Assembly: GCA_016946835.1 (NCBI GenBank)
Contig: JACVTC010000218.1
Location: forward strand, 25,001-89,000
Length of the DNA stretch: 64,000 nucleotides
Source of the DNA: Neocallimastix lanati (nom. inval.)
Taxonomy: Eukaryota; Neocallimastigomycota; Neocallimastigomycetes; Neocallimastigales; Neocallimastigaceae
Direction of reading: 5' to 3'
Position numbers and translations under genes: made by a program. The notes below the pieces were generated by a model. That model saw only the letters and a program-made list of their open reading frames with translations, was not told the DNA's origin and did no database searches. This document shows, in pieces, positions 1 to 11,852 of this stretch. Each line of letters starts with the position of its first letter. Position 1 is the first letter of the stretch.

Positions 1-260
1 TAATTAATAAATAAATAAATAAAATGGATAAATAAATAAATTAATTAATAAATAAATAAATAAGATGGATAAATAAATAAATAGATAAATAAATAAATAA
101 GATATATAAATAAATTAATAAATAAATAAATAAATAAGATAGATAAATAAATTAATTAATAAATAAATAAATAAATAAGATAGATAAATAAATAAATTAG
201 TTATTTAATAAATTAATAAATAAATAAATAAGATGGATAAATGAATAAATATTAATTATC
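1..260. repeat. Tetranucleotide (TAAA)n array with a regular variant
   Basis: Runs of AAAT/TAAA are interrupted at roughly 60-base spacing by the variants GATGGATA or GATAGATA, so the tract has a loose higher-order period. No coding potential is visible. It starts at the window edge, so its left limit is unknown. Confidence 0.85.
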
Positions 261-450
261 AATATATAATAAATATGCTATAAATATTATGATTAAATAA
301 ATATTAATAAAAAGTAAAGACATAATTAATAATAATAAATATATGTAAATATATAATAAATATTTTCATCATCATATTGATTAGGTATCATCAAAATAAA
401 TATTTAATTATGATTAATATGATTAATATGATTAATAATAAATAAATAAA

Positions 451-490
<40 letters not shown>

Positions 491-602
491 TTTATTATTA
501 ATTTATTTATTATTTATTATTTATTTATTATTCAATCCAAATTCAAATCTCAAAATTTTTTACTCCACAAGCAAATGAAAGGCAAAAAGGCAAAATCAAA
601 GT

Positions 603-1080
603 TTAAAAGTTAAAATCATAAATAATAAATAATAAATAATAAATAATAAATAATAAATAATAAATATTAAATAATAAATAATAAATAATAAATAATAAAT
701 AATAAATAATAAATAATAAATAATAAATAATAAATAATAAATAATAAATAATTAATAATAAATAATTGAATAATAAATAATAAATAATAAATAATAAATA
801 ATAAATAATAAATAATAAATAATTGAATAATAAATAATTGAATAATAAATAATAAATAATTGAATAATAAATAATAAATAATAAATAATTGAATAATAAA
901 TAATTAATAATAAATATTAAATAATAAATAATAAATAATAAATAATAAATAATAAATAATAAATAATAAATAATTAATAATAAATAATAAATAATTAATA
1001 ATAAATATTAAATAATAAATAATAAATAATAAATAATAAATAATAAATAATAAATAATAAATAATAAATAATAATAAAAT
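603..1080. repeat. Heptamer (TAATAAA)n minisatellite
   Basis: A 7-base unit (AATAAAT in phase) is repeated for almost 480 bases, with occasional TTGAATAA and TTAATAA variants that themselves recur, suggesting block-wise expansion. The DNA between 260 and 600 is AT-rich with a short (ATT)n run and shows no gene. Confidence 0.9.
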
Positions 1081-1556
1081 AAATAATAATTTTTTTTTTC
1101 TTAGTTAAATCTAAATCTTATTAATTATAAAAAAAAATTTTTTTTTAATAATTTTTGGTAATCTTTAAAAAATTTTATTTTTATTTTTTTTTTTTATATT
1201 TATTATAATTTTTTATTTTTTAATTTTTTAATGTTTTATTTTTTATTATATTTTAAAGTTTTTTTTTTTTTTTTTTTTACGTGCAAAAAATAAAATAAAA
1301 TAAAATAAAATAAAATAAAAATTTGAATTTTTTTTTTTTGTGATTTAGGCAAAAAAAAATTTAAAAATTCTTCTTTAAACTTTAATTCGTATAAAAAAAA
1401 ATATATTTTTATATTAAACATTTTCTTTTTTTTTTTTTATTAGAAATAAAAAGTGGATGAACCACTTCAAAATTATTATAGAACCTTATCATTGAAGGTT
1501 GCTTTAATTTTTTTTTTTTATTTATTTTTTATATATAAATATAATAAATTTTAAAG

Positions 1557-1594
<38 letters not shown>

Positions 1595-2664
1595 AATTTT
1601 TATTAATTAATTTTAATAATAATTATAATTAATGATTTTATTTTTTGCTTTTTTTTTTTATATAATCTATGTAATAAATTACTTTAAAAAATTTAATTTT
1701 AATTTTATAAAATATATTCCTTATATTATTTTAAACACTTTTAATAGATTGAATATTGAATTTTTTTTTTTTTGTAAATATTTTATTTCTATTATTATTT
1801 TTTTTCTTATGAAATTATCTAATCTAATTTATTCATTATAATATTTAATTATTATACATAATATTATAATTAGATATATATTTTTTTATTTTAGACGAAT
1901 TGACTAAATCATAAAATCATATTATTATTATTATTATTATTATTGAATGTACTAACTTTAATTATTAAATTAAACATTATATATCTTTTATTTTTTATTT
2001 TTATGTTTTTTGAATAGTAAAAAAATGATTTATTTATCTAATTATTTATTAAAAAAAATTTTTTTTTTATCTATTAAAAGATCTATTATAAGATAAAAAA
2101 AATTAATGGTATACTTTTCTTTTTTTTTTTAATGCATTTATATATATTTAATTAGTATTTAATAAACTTTATGGTATAGTTTTTAATAATACTAATTATA
2201 AAGGAAAAGCATTAATTCATTATGATGTATTCTTGTAATGATATTATTTATTCCATTAGATAAATTACTCTAATAATTTATATTTGAGTTGGAATAAATT
2301 ATATAAAATCATTGATTTTATTCATATCATCTAGTTTAAATATTTTCATTTGTTATTCTTAAAATATTAATAGTAAAAAAAAATTTTATTTAATCATTAT
2401 TTATTGATTTATTTACACTTTTAATCCTATAAATTTTTTTTATACAAAATTAGATTGAAGTTACTTTTTATTTTTTTTTTTTTTCTTAATATCATTTTAC
2501 TAATATGAATTATTAAATTTATCTTAAATTTTTGATATAAAAAAGACTTTTTTTTTTCTTTCTATATATATATATATATATATATTTAGTTATATTCAGA
2601 ATTTAATAAATATTATAATCATTATATAATTTTAATTTTTACTTGATAAATATATATATATATA

Positions 2665-2717
<53 letters not shown>

Positions 2718-3904
2718 GAGACGAAACAATAAAAAATATTAAATTTCATCAATAATATCTATGTAGGAATAAAAGTAAACTATTTGTATATATAAAAATA
2801 TACTTTAATATTATCTTTTTTTTTTTATTATTATTATTTATATTTATTTTTTTTATTATTATTATTTTTTTTTATTAAATTTTTATGTTTCTTGAGAGAT
2901 CTCTAGATTAGAAAATAAAATTAAAATATATATATATATTTCAGAAAAATTATCCCCAATAAAACATTTTGAAATACCTGTTTAGTAGAACAGCTTAAAT
3001 GATTTTTTTTATTGTACTTTATTTTAAATATAATTATATTTTTTAATGTTTTATTTTATGTTTTATTTTATACAGAATATACTATCTAATAATATCTTAT
3101 ATTTCGAGGATTTTTAAAAAAAAACTTTTTAAATGATATTGATGTTAAAAATGATATTGATGATAGCATTCCAGAATCTTTAAACTCGCTGACTCATTAA
3201 AAATATAACTTAATTATTAATAATATTTAGATTTAATAATTATTTAAAAAAAAAAAAAAAAACCTTATTTTAATTTTTTTTTTTATTTATTTTTGTTTTT
3301 GAAAAATACTAAATTACATTAATATAATTTTTTTTTCAAATGAAATTAACAATATATATATATTTATATATAAATGATATATAAATTGGTTACTTTTTAT
3401 TTATTATATATAAGCTATGTATTTTTAATTGTCTTCCAAATCCCCATTTCAAGCAAAATTATTTATAAAGTATAATGAAGATACATTAAGATTAAAATAG
3501 TTAACTGTATTGTAATTAAGTTATACAGAAAATGACGAATTATTAAGGTGTAGATGTTGAAGTTGAATTACTAATATGGAGTTTAGTTGTCAATCATAGA
3601 ATTCAGATAATTATTATATTGAAAAATAATAAAATATATTGTTAAATGTAATAATATTGTAAAAAAAATTTTAATAAAAATGAAAAAAAGAATAATAATA
3701 TACATTTGATATTGATACTATATAATAAAAGGTTATTATAAGTAATACTATATTGATAATATTGATCAAAAAAAAAAAAAAAAAAACCTAGATTTTAATA
3801 ATAAAAATAAAATATTACTAATAGAATTAGTTATAAAAATAATTAGATGATTCTCGATGTATAATGCATAAAAATTATTTTAAAAGATATTAATAATTAT
3901 TAAT

Positions 3905-3948
<44 letters not shown>

Positions 3949-4080
3949 GATAATAATGATTTTTAGAATTCTATTAGTATAAGAAAGAAAGCAATAAGTT
4001 TATTTTTTTGGTTAAGTTTTGCTATAAGTAAACTTAACTAAAATAACAATTTTTTATTCATTTCTCATAAAGTAATAATT
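1081..4080. other. AT-rich DNA without a recognisable gene
   Basis: I see only short AT-biased open frames rich in Phe, Ile, Lys and Asn, which are expected by chance here. The stretch contains long homopolymers, among them about 40 A at 2672-2711 and about 41 T at 3907-3947, and several (TA)n runs. No tRNA, conserved protein segment or tandem array stands out. Confidence 0.7.
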
Positions 4081-4421
4081 TATATAAAATTATTATGGAA
4101 AGGAGAACAACTTAATATCAACATTCAAACAGGTAGTTCTTTTTTTTTTTTTTCTTTTTTTTTTTTTATTTTCTTTTTTTTTATTTTCTTTTTTTCTTTT
4201 CTTTTTTTTCATCAACATCTTATTACCTTGAAAGTTCCGAACTTTCTGATAGGTAACTTGTAGAAAGACAACGAAAACGCATCGTAACTTCTCCAAGGTT
4301 TTCTTCAACCATAGATACTTTTTGTTTAAAAAAAAGCTTATATCTATATATATCAGGCATCCTTTATCCCTGTTGTCTAAGTAATCTTATTTGAGAAAAT
4401 TTCCCTCCTCCCCCCAAAAAA

Positions 4422-4455
<34 letters not shown>

Positions 4456-4515
4456 TTTTAGGTTACCGAAAAAAAAAAAATTATGTGTAAAGGCGGTCAA
4501 TCATCTTAGCTTTAC

Positions 4516-4548
<33 letters not shown>

Positions 4549-4690
4549 ATCCACTAAGTCGATCGTCTTAAGAAGAATTAAGTATACTTGGTATACTTGG
4601 TAAATGATTATAAGATGAAGGAAATGGAGGAGGAGGAGGGAGAAGAGGGAAAGGGTAAAACTGTTGGGTGGGAGGGATAGAGACATAAAT
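4081..4690. other. GC-richer patch of unknown nature
   Basis: Base composition rises well above the surroundings, with unique-looking sequence at 4230-4320, 4360-4420 and 4550-4685, cut up by poly-T and poly-A runs. Short open frames exist on both strands (for example minus 4093-4308), but they are dominated by Lys or Leu/Ser from homopolymers and match nothing I recognise. It may be a decayed gene or mobile element. I would not call a gene. Confidence 0.35.
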
Positions 4691-4914
4691 AGTAGTATAT
4701 TATAACCCTATTTGTTTAGAAAATAATTAATTTTAAATTATATATATATTATAGTTAATATATCTTTAATAAAATATTCGCTTTTATTTTTCAAAAGTAA
4801 ATTATGAAATAAATAAAAAATAATACTTAATTAATTATTTATTATATTTAATTTTTTAATTTAAATATAATTCATAATATACTTATTTATAATATATATA
4901 TAAATTTCCTTAAA

Positions 4915-5098
4915 ATAAATAAATAAATAAATAAAATTATATATAAAAGAAAAGAAAATAAATAAATAAAAATAAATAAATGAAAATAAATAAATAAAAA
5001 TAAATAAATAAAAATAAATAAATGAAAATAAATAAATAAAAATAAATAAATGAAAATTAATAAATGAAAATTAATAAATGAAAATAAATAAATGAATA
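4915..5098. repeat. AAAT/AAATAAATG microsatellite inside tRNA unit A
   Basis: A tract of AAATAAATAAATG-like words. The same tract, with different length, lies at 11385-11515 and 24780-24870 in the other two tRNA-Cys units, so it belongs to the duplicated unit and has changed length independently. Confidence 0.8.
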
Positions 5099-5350
5099 AA
5101 TATAAAAATATTTAATTAAAATGAAAAAAATTTTAAAAAAAAAAAATTAAATTAGTCATAAAATAATTATAAAATTAAAATTAAATAATATTAAAAAAAA
5201 AAAAAAAATGTAATGTTAATACAATTATTTAAATTAAACTAAAAAAATGACTCATACTATGTCTTTTCACTCTTTATATAATAGTGATAAGTTCCAAAGG
5301 AATTAGAAACTTTAAACATAGCAATTTTACTCATTGTCATATGAAAAGTA

Positions 5351-5422
5351 AGGGGCGTTCCGGATTTGAACCGAAGACCTATTGATCTGCAGTCAATTGC
5401 TCTACCGCTGAGCTAACACCCC
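5351..5422 (-). tRNA. tRNA-Cys (anticodon GCA)
   Basis: A complete 72-nt cloverleaf can be drawn on the minus strand. The acceptor stem GGGGTGT pairs with ACGCCCC, with one G-U pair. The D arm is GCTC/GAGC. The anticodon stem ATTGA/TCAAT encloses the loop CTGCAGA, giving anticodon GCA. The T arm is TTCGG/CCGGA with loop TTCAAAT, and the discriminator is U, as expected for tRNA-Cys. A and B box elements are intact and no intron is present. Of the three copies in the window this one has the best stems and is the most likely to be functional. No LTR start lies at -16 to -18 here, unlike the other two copies. Confidence 0.95.
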
Positions 5423-5490
5423 CATTTTCAAAATTTCAAAAAATTATTTTTGAAATTATTTCATGCAAAATAATTATAAAAATTAGGAAT

Positions 5491-6650
5491 GTCACGAATA
5501 CTAGTGGATTTGAAGTTAAAATTCACTATTAGATCAATTGAAATTTAATTTAGTTATTGACAAAAATTATTTTAATTCGATTTTAATTATAAAAATAAAT
5601 ATTAGAAACATTAAAGAATTAGAAACCAAAGGGTTTGGACTTATTTATTAAGGATAATTTAATTTAATTTAACCCTTAAGAATTTGATAAACATAACATG
5701 AAGAAAAACAACGATAACTCAACAAATAATGGAAATACTATATCGCGATTTCCCGCTAAAATTATATCCATTGGAAAGCTACGGACGAGAACTATAACAT
5801 ATGTTAAAATCAACCTTATTGGACAATTAGATAACGAGATATTGGACTTTAAAGATATTTAAATATAAAGATATAATTTAATTATTTAAGACCCTAAATT
5901 ATTAATAAGAAATTTATATTAGATGAATCTCTTAACTTGGAAATTATATTATTAATTTGTATTATTAATTAAAAATACAGAATTAGTTATTAGTAATAGT
6001 TTTATAATATTTTAAATAAGTTTTATAAGTTTTATATGTTTTATTATTATATTTTTTATTCAATTATTTCTAAAAGATTCTAAGGAATTCTTTATCATTC
6101 TAAAGATTTCCGAAAGAGAATTTTTAATTAGTTTTAATATTTTATTTTATATTTTATTATTAAATTAGTTTTAGTATTAAATTGTTTTATGAATAATTAT
6201 ATAGTTATTTTATTAAAAGATTCTTATCAATATTATTTTATTATTATATTTTATATAGTTTATATACATGTATGAATATATTAAGATTAGAATGTATTAA
6301 TTATTTATATTGCTAATTATTATTTTAGTTTAGTATAAAAAGGATTTGAAATTCTATATTTTGAATTCTTTGTAAGATTATTAACTTAGTAACCTTTAAC
6401 TTTATAACAATAAATAATTCTTTATATTAATCTTAGTTAATTTTATTATTAAAATATATATTAAATAAAGTTCTAATAAAACATAAATCTTAAATATTGA
6501 AATCTTAATTATAAAAATTTGTGTGTGTTATTTATTAATTAAATTTAATTAAATTGTTATAATTAATAAAAACATCTTGACCTGACCAATTTAACCCAAA
6601 CTAGGAAAGATTTAGCAAGAATCTTACCTATCTACAAAAAACTCTTTACA
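5491..6650. repeat. Dispersed repeat R1, copy 1
   Basis: This segment resembles 21283-22920 over more than 1 kb. It begins near ACTAGTGGATTTG, contains a TATA-like TATAAAAAGG near 6337 followed by AATAAA words, and ends around CTTGACCTGACCAATTT near 6600. The TATA plus polyadenylation layout fits a long solo LTR, but I cannot fix clean TG...CA ends or a target duplication. It could instead be a non-coding repeat of another kind. The second copy contains an inserted MITE, so the two copies define an empty and a filled site. Confidence 0.6.
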
Positions 6651-6651
6651 A

Positions 6652-7370
6652 GGAATGTTGAAATTTTAAGTGAATTGAAATCTCAATTTCAGTTATTTAC
6701 TTTTCAATAGTGAAAATATTATTTATTTAATTATAAATAATATATAAATTTAAATAATTAGTAATTAATATAAATTCTTATTTAATATTTAAAGAATTAT
6801 CTTAGGCCTAACAATTCTGAGAATATTAATAAAATTTATAATAATAATTTCAATTATCTACATATGACCTCTCATATATTTATTTATATTATGTTTTCAT
6901 ATATGTTTACAACATATCTATATTAACTACTATCTTTAATTATTCAAATTAATTATATAATTACGTATTAAATTTATTTAGTTATATTAAATATTTTAAA
7001 CATATCAGTATTGTTATTATCTTAATATTTTATTAATATTCATATTACTATATTATTAATATCTTATAATTAAATACTATTATTATTATTATTATTATGT
7101 AACTTACAAAGTATAAAAGAAAGATGTAAAAATCTATCTTTTATGTTCTTTGTAAGGTTATTGTAAAATTACCTTAATAGTAATATAATAAATTAATTTG
7201 ATTTTAAAAATAATTTATTTTATTTAATAATGAAATATCAATAATATATTATTTTAATTATTAAAAATTTATTATAAATAAATTTTTATTAAAATAAACC
7301 ATTTAAATATATTTATTATTATTATATATCTATATAGGATATAGGCATATTGACTTAGTAAAAAATTTTA
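6652..7370 (+). mobile_element. LTR-like copy (TGTTGAAATT family), plus orientation
   Basis: Starts TGTTGAAATTTTAAG and is an inverted copy of 7371-8068. Shared words include CTTACAAAGTATAAAAG with GATGTAAAAATC (about 7105-7130, inverse at about 7590-7625) and the start motif TTTCAGTTATTTAC. The two copies lie head to head with almost no spacer. The family is taken to be the LTR of the minus-strand Ty3 element to the right. Divergence between the arms is clear by eye, so this is not a fresh duplication. Confidence 0.65.
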
Positions 7371-7372
7371 AT

Positions 7373-7520
7373 AATTAAAATAATATATTATAGATATTTC
7401 ATTATTAAATAAAATAATATATTATAGATATTTCATTGTTAAATAAAATAATATATTATAGATATTTCATTATTAAATAAAATAATATATTATAGATATT
7501 TCATTATTAAATAAAATAAA
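7373..7520. repeat. 34-bp tandem repeat, about four units
   Basis: A unit containing ATATTATAGATATTTCATTA is repeated four times at the junction of the two inverted LTR copies. Only one related copy of the word is seen in the left arm, so the array expanded at the centre of the inverted repeat. Confidence 0.8.
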
Positions 7521-8597
7521 TTATTTTTAAAATCAAATTAATTTAATATATTACTATTAAGGTAATATTACAATAACCTTACAAAGAACATAAAAGATAG
7601 ATTTTTACATCTTTCTTTTATACTTTGTAAGTTACATAATAATAATAATAATAGTATTTAATTATAAGATATTAATAATATAGTAATATGAATATTAATA
7701 AAATATTAAGATAATAACAATACTGATATGTTTAAAATATTTAATAGAACTAAATAAATTTAATATGTAATTATATAATTAATTTGAATAATTAAAAATA
7801 GTAGTTAATATAGATATGTTGTAAACATAATATAAATAAAATACACGTAACGTCAAATGTAGAATTGAAATTAATTATTAGTATAAACCTTATTTATTAA
7901 TATTCTCAGAATTATTATACCTAAGATAACTCTTTAAATATTAAATACGAATTTATATTAATTATTATGTAAATATATATTATTTAAAATTAAATAATTA
8001 ATATTTTTAATTATTGAAATGTAAATAACTGAAATTGAAATTTCAATTCAGTTATAATTTCAACAACGCCCTCCTATAAATTTTAGATTTAAGACGACTT
8101 CTCGTGTAACATAAAGGAAGCGTTAATTTGATAAAAATATTTTGAAAGTTCATAAATTAAAAAATTTTTTAATTTCAGAAAAAGAAGATCACTTGAGTCC
8201 TTTTAAATTTTTATAGGAAACCCCTTTTTTAAGTGACCATTTTATTGAAATTGTGAAATTTTTAAAATTTAATAAAAAAATTAAAATTTTGTTAATAAAA
8301 TTGATGATTGGGAATATAATGGTACCATTTTTGAATGTATTTGATTAAAAAAATTTTTGAAATTGAAATTTTGAAATTTTACTTTCAATTAACTTTTTAA
8401 TTTTGGCTATTAACTATTAAAAAATTGAAAATTAAAATATTTTATGAAAGTTTGAATTATAAATTAATCGTGAAAAGTATGATATAGCTACGTTTATAAA
8501 TTTTGAAATTTTGAAATTTTTAAAATTTGAATTTAACTAAAAAATTATTAATAATAAAATAAAAGTTAAAGAATTTAAAAAAATATTTTTTTTATTT

Positions 8598-9605
8598 TTA
8601 ATTATATGCAATGGAAGTAAACTTCCTTCCATTCTTTAAATATAATAAATAAATGACCTGATTTCTTGGGTTGTTTTCAACTTCTTCGGAAGGAACCCAA
8701 TCATTTGCATTTTTATATTTGTACCTTACACGATATTCATAACAATTAAGGGTTAGTCCTAAATCCAGAGAGATTTCTATAATATCCTTAATAGATTCTT
8801 CATGAGATCTTCTTTTTCTATATTCTGGAGAAGTAGGAATGAAAGGCTCGAGCTCCGATATATGGAATACTGGATGGTGTTTAGGAAAAGGAAATCCTCT
8901 GTCTGTGTAAATATTTTGAGGTAAACCATGTAGTTTAACGATATTATTCGTAAAAGCCTTAGCAGTTTGTTTTGCATCAGGTATTTGTTTAAAGGGAATT
9001 AAGTGGATCATTTTAGAAAAACGATTGACAACTACCATTATTACTGTATATCCTTTGGAATCAGGAATACCGCATAAAAAGTCTATTTCTGTATATTTCC
9101 AAGGTCTTTCGGGAGTATCCAAAGGTTGTAGAAGACCATATTTTTTGTGCCTATTTATTTTGTTTCTTGCACAGGATTGACAAGAGTTTACATATTTGGT
9201 TACATCTTCTTTTATTTTAGGCCACCAAAATTTCCTTGTTATTAACTCTAAAGTTTTTCTAACTCCTAAATGACCGGTAGCAGGTTTTTTATGATGTTTA
9301 GTAAATATTTCTAATTGGAGAACTTCAGGAATATAGACTAGATTATTATAAAATATTAAATTATCTTTTATTTTAAATTTTTCCATTTTTCTAAAGGACT
9401 TATAAGACATATCATTTTTTACATTTTGAGGACTAAAGTAAAGTCGAATATCCTTAGCTGTAGCGTCAAACTTGGAAGCATCAATAATTCTTTCTAAAAA
9501 GTCACTAACAAAACATGGAATTTCTTTAACATTTTTAATGTCTAAAATATTTTCATGTTTTTCTTCAGTGTTGTTTTTAATATAATCAGATCCTGAATCT
9601 AACAT
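8598..9605 (-). pseudogene. Integrase region of the minus-strand Ty3 element
   Basis: The translation shows the H-H-C-C zinc-binding segment (H...GHLG...C..C), followed by the start of an integrase catalytic core (PWKYTEIDF) and a C-terminal chromodomain-like stretch (YRVRYKYKNANDWVP). Order and spacing are those of chromovirus-type Ty3/gypsy elements, which use the chromodomain to direct integration. This is part of a broken element and is reported as a fossil. Confidence 0.75.
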
Positions 9606-9799
9606 AGATTCAGATGTTAATTTTTGAATTTTTTCATTTTTAATTGAAAAATTATTTAAGAATTTAATAGGAATATAAGATTTGAATAAAAGGAATGTAG
9701 ATGGGAGATTTGATTCATTGATTGAATCAAGTGTAGGAAAATTATAATAAATTGTTTTTAAATTTTTTGATGTTCTGGACTCCTTTTGAAGCCCATCAA

Positions 9800-10820
9800 T
9801 TAGTTTTTTTGGTTATTATTTTGATTATTATCATTGTCATTATTATTAAAATAATTATTGTTAGATTTATTTTTAGTATAATAATTATTATTATTATAAT
9901 TCTTGTTATTGCTTACGTGTGGGCTTAAATGTTTCTTTCTCAAATTTTTATTACCATTATTATTTCTTAATTGGTCCTTGCTTTTAATATTATTTTCAAA
10001 TAAGGCACACTTGGTATAAATATTACTAAGCTTAGAAGGGAATTCCTCCATTTTATCTATTTCTTCTTGGAACTTTGGGTGAAGTCCATTATAGAAAAAT
10101 AAGACTAAAGCTTCTTCATCCCAAGACAGACCAGTAGTTAACGTTCTAAACTTTTCTATGTAATCATTTATTTTTCCATACGAATGTTTTAATTTTACTA
10201 ACTGGATTTTAGCCAATTTTTTACTTGCAACATTCGTAAAAGTTTTCTTTATATTACTTATTAATTCCTTTAGTGTTCCTGGATGATTGTTCTCGTTATA
10301 GGTAGCAATATACCAATTTCTTGCACCCTCTCTCAAACGATATTTGACAAAGTTTATTTTTACTTCTTCTGGTAATCCTAAGTTGGGATAAGTTGAGGAA
10401 GTATCTTCACAAAATTGACAGAATAAATCTGATCATTAGTGTTACCAGAAAAGAATCCTGGTTTAGGTACTTGTTGCAAATTATTAAAATAACTATTTTT
10501 CATGAGGACATCATTGTCTACATCACGTCTGGTAGAAATAAATGCATTATCATCTTGACTTGGTGGTACAGTTTGGCTAGAAGAGGATTCATCATTGGTA
10601 CTAAATTTTATATCTAATTTTTCATTTAATATAATAATTAAATTAGAAAGTTAATTAATAATATTTTTATTTTCTCTTTTAAGTGTATATAGCTTTTTCT
10701 GTAAGTCCGGGTTATAATTATTAAAATCTTCTTTTAATAAAAAATTGTCATTAACAGAAGAAGCCAATTCAGATACGGTAACTTGGGCGTCAGACCTTAA
10801 CTTATTAACTTCTGACATTG
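9800..10820 (-). pseudogene. Gag region of the minus-strand Ty3 element
   Basis: Contains a retrotransposon gag-type segment (REGARNWYIA near the start of the domain, then a FYNGLHPKFQ motif) and an Asn/Lys-rich C-terminal tail, as usual for Gag in AT-rich hosts. The likely N-terminal start is an ATG at 10819 on the minus strand. Fossil, broken. Confidence 0.65.
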
Positions 10821-11054
10821 GGGTAATGTCAGGTACTGCACTAGCTCAGACGTTCGTAGTTTAAGACATATAAAGGTAGCAAATAAAACTAGGGTAAGGT
10901 TATTGCTAAGATTTAAATATATTTATAATTATTATTATATATCTATATAGCATACTACTATATAGGCATATAGACTTAGTAAAGAATTTTAATAAAACAT
11001 ATAATTTCATTTAAATTTAAAACATAAAATATATCAAAATTTTAACAATGAATA

Positions 11055-11852
11055 GAATTTAATCAGTAATACTATTAGTTTAATATGGCATTTTGAATAT
11101 TAATATATATGAATATAATATAAAATATTTAATAGAAATAAAATTATGTACATTTAGTGCATTATACTATAATATTATTAGTTTAGAGAATAATTAATTG
11201 AAAATATATATATATACATTATATTATATATTTCTGTAATAAAATATTCATATTTGTTTTTCAAAAGAAAATTATAAAATAGATAAGAAATAATACTTAA
11301 TTAATTATTTATTATATTTAATTTTTTAATCTAAATATAATTCATAATATGTTTATTTATAATATATATATGAATTTCTTTAAAATAAATAAATAAATAA
11401 AAATAAATAAATAAAAATAAATAAATGAAAATAAATAAATGAAAATTAATAAATGAAAATAAATAAATGAAAATTAATAAATGAAAATAAATAAATGAAA
11501 ATAAATAAAAAAATAAAAAAAATATAAAAATATTTAATTAAAATGAAAAAATTTTTTAAAAAAAAAAATTAAATTAGTCATAAAATAATTATAAAATTAA
11601 ATAATATAAAAAAAAAAAAAAACTGTATTGTTAATACAATTATTTAAATTAAACAAAAAAAATGACTCATACTATGTCTTTTCACTCTTTATATTATAGT
11701 GATAAGTTCCAAAGGAATTAGAAACTTCAAACATAGCAATTTTTCTCATTGTCATATGAAAAGTAAGGGGCGTTCCGGATTTGAATCGAAGACCTATTGA
11801 TCTGCAGTCAATTGCTCTACCGCTGAGCTAACACCCCCATTTTCGAAATTTT
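11055..11852. repeat. tRNA-Cys unit, copy B
   Basis: Matches copies A and C along its length, including the TAATTTAATCAGTAATACTA-like start shared with C at 24426, the AAATAAATAAATG tract and the tRNA. It is bounded on the left by the Ty3 remnant ending at 11047. On the right, 15 bp beyond the tRNA, it is cut by an LTR start (TGATAAATAAC) at 11853. The missing 5' flank appears to resume at 21214, after the inserted elements. Confidence 0.75.
11766..11837 (-). tRNA. tRNA-Cys (GCA), copy B, slightly degenerate
   Basis: The same 72-nt cloverleaf as copy A with anticodon GCA and discriminator U. The one change I see is G53 to A in the T stem, which breaks the normally invariant G53-C61 pair and alters box B. 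The copy may be weakly functional or a pseudogene. An LTR begins 15 bp upstream of the mature 5' end. Confidence 0.8.

Larger units (their letters stand above)
4700..5490. repeat. tRNA-Cys unit, copy A
   Basis: About 0.75 kb that is closely similar to 11055-11852 (copy B) and 24426-25182 (copy C). Shared landmarks in order are a TATTATATTTAATTTTTTAA stretch, a variable (AAATAAATAAATG)-like tract, a poly-A run, the phrase GACTCATACTATG, and the minus-strand tRNA-Cys gene. In copy A the tRNA is followed by its apparently undisturbed 5' flank, which ends in a TTATTTCATGCAAAATAATT block. That flank block reappears at 21241-21270 and 24395-24425. Confidence 0.8.
7371..11047 (-). mobile_element. 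Ty3/gypsy LTR retroelement, minus strand, broken
   Basis: Reading the minus strand, a gag region comes first (about 10820 down to 9800), then an integrase region (about 9605 down to 8598), then non-coding DNA and an LTR-like end at 8068-7371. The element is clearly incomplete and old, with several breaks, and only gag and integrase parts are recognisable. The sequence at 10870-11047 shares words with the LTR (for example CTATATAGG with GACTTAGTAAA) and ends TAACA against tRNA unit B, so it is a plausible remnant of the other LTR. Confidence 0.75.

Noticed and set aside
1236-1841. Small open frames of 61 and 69 codons
   Set aside because: Composition is only Phe/Ile/Lys/Asn/Tyr from AT-rich DNA, with no conserved pattern or upstream signal.
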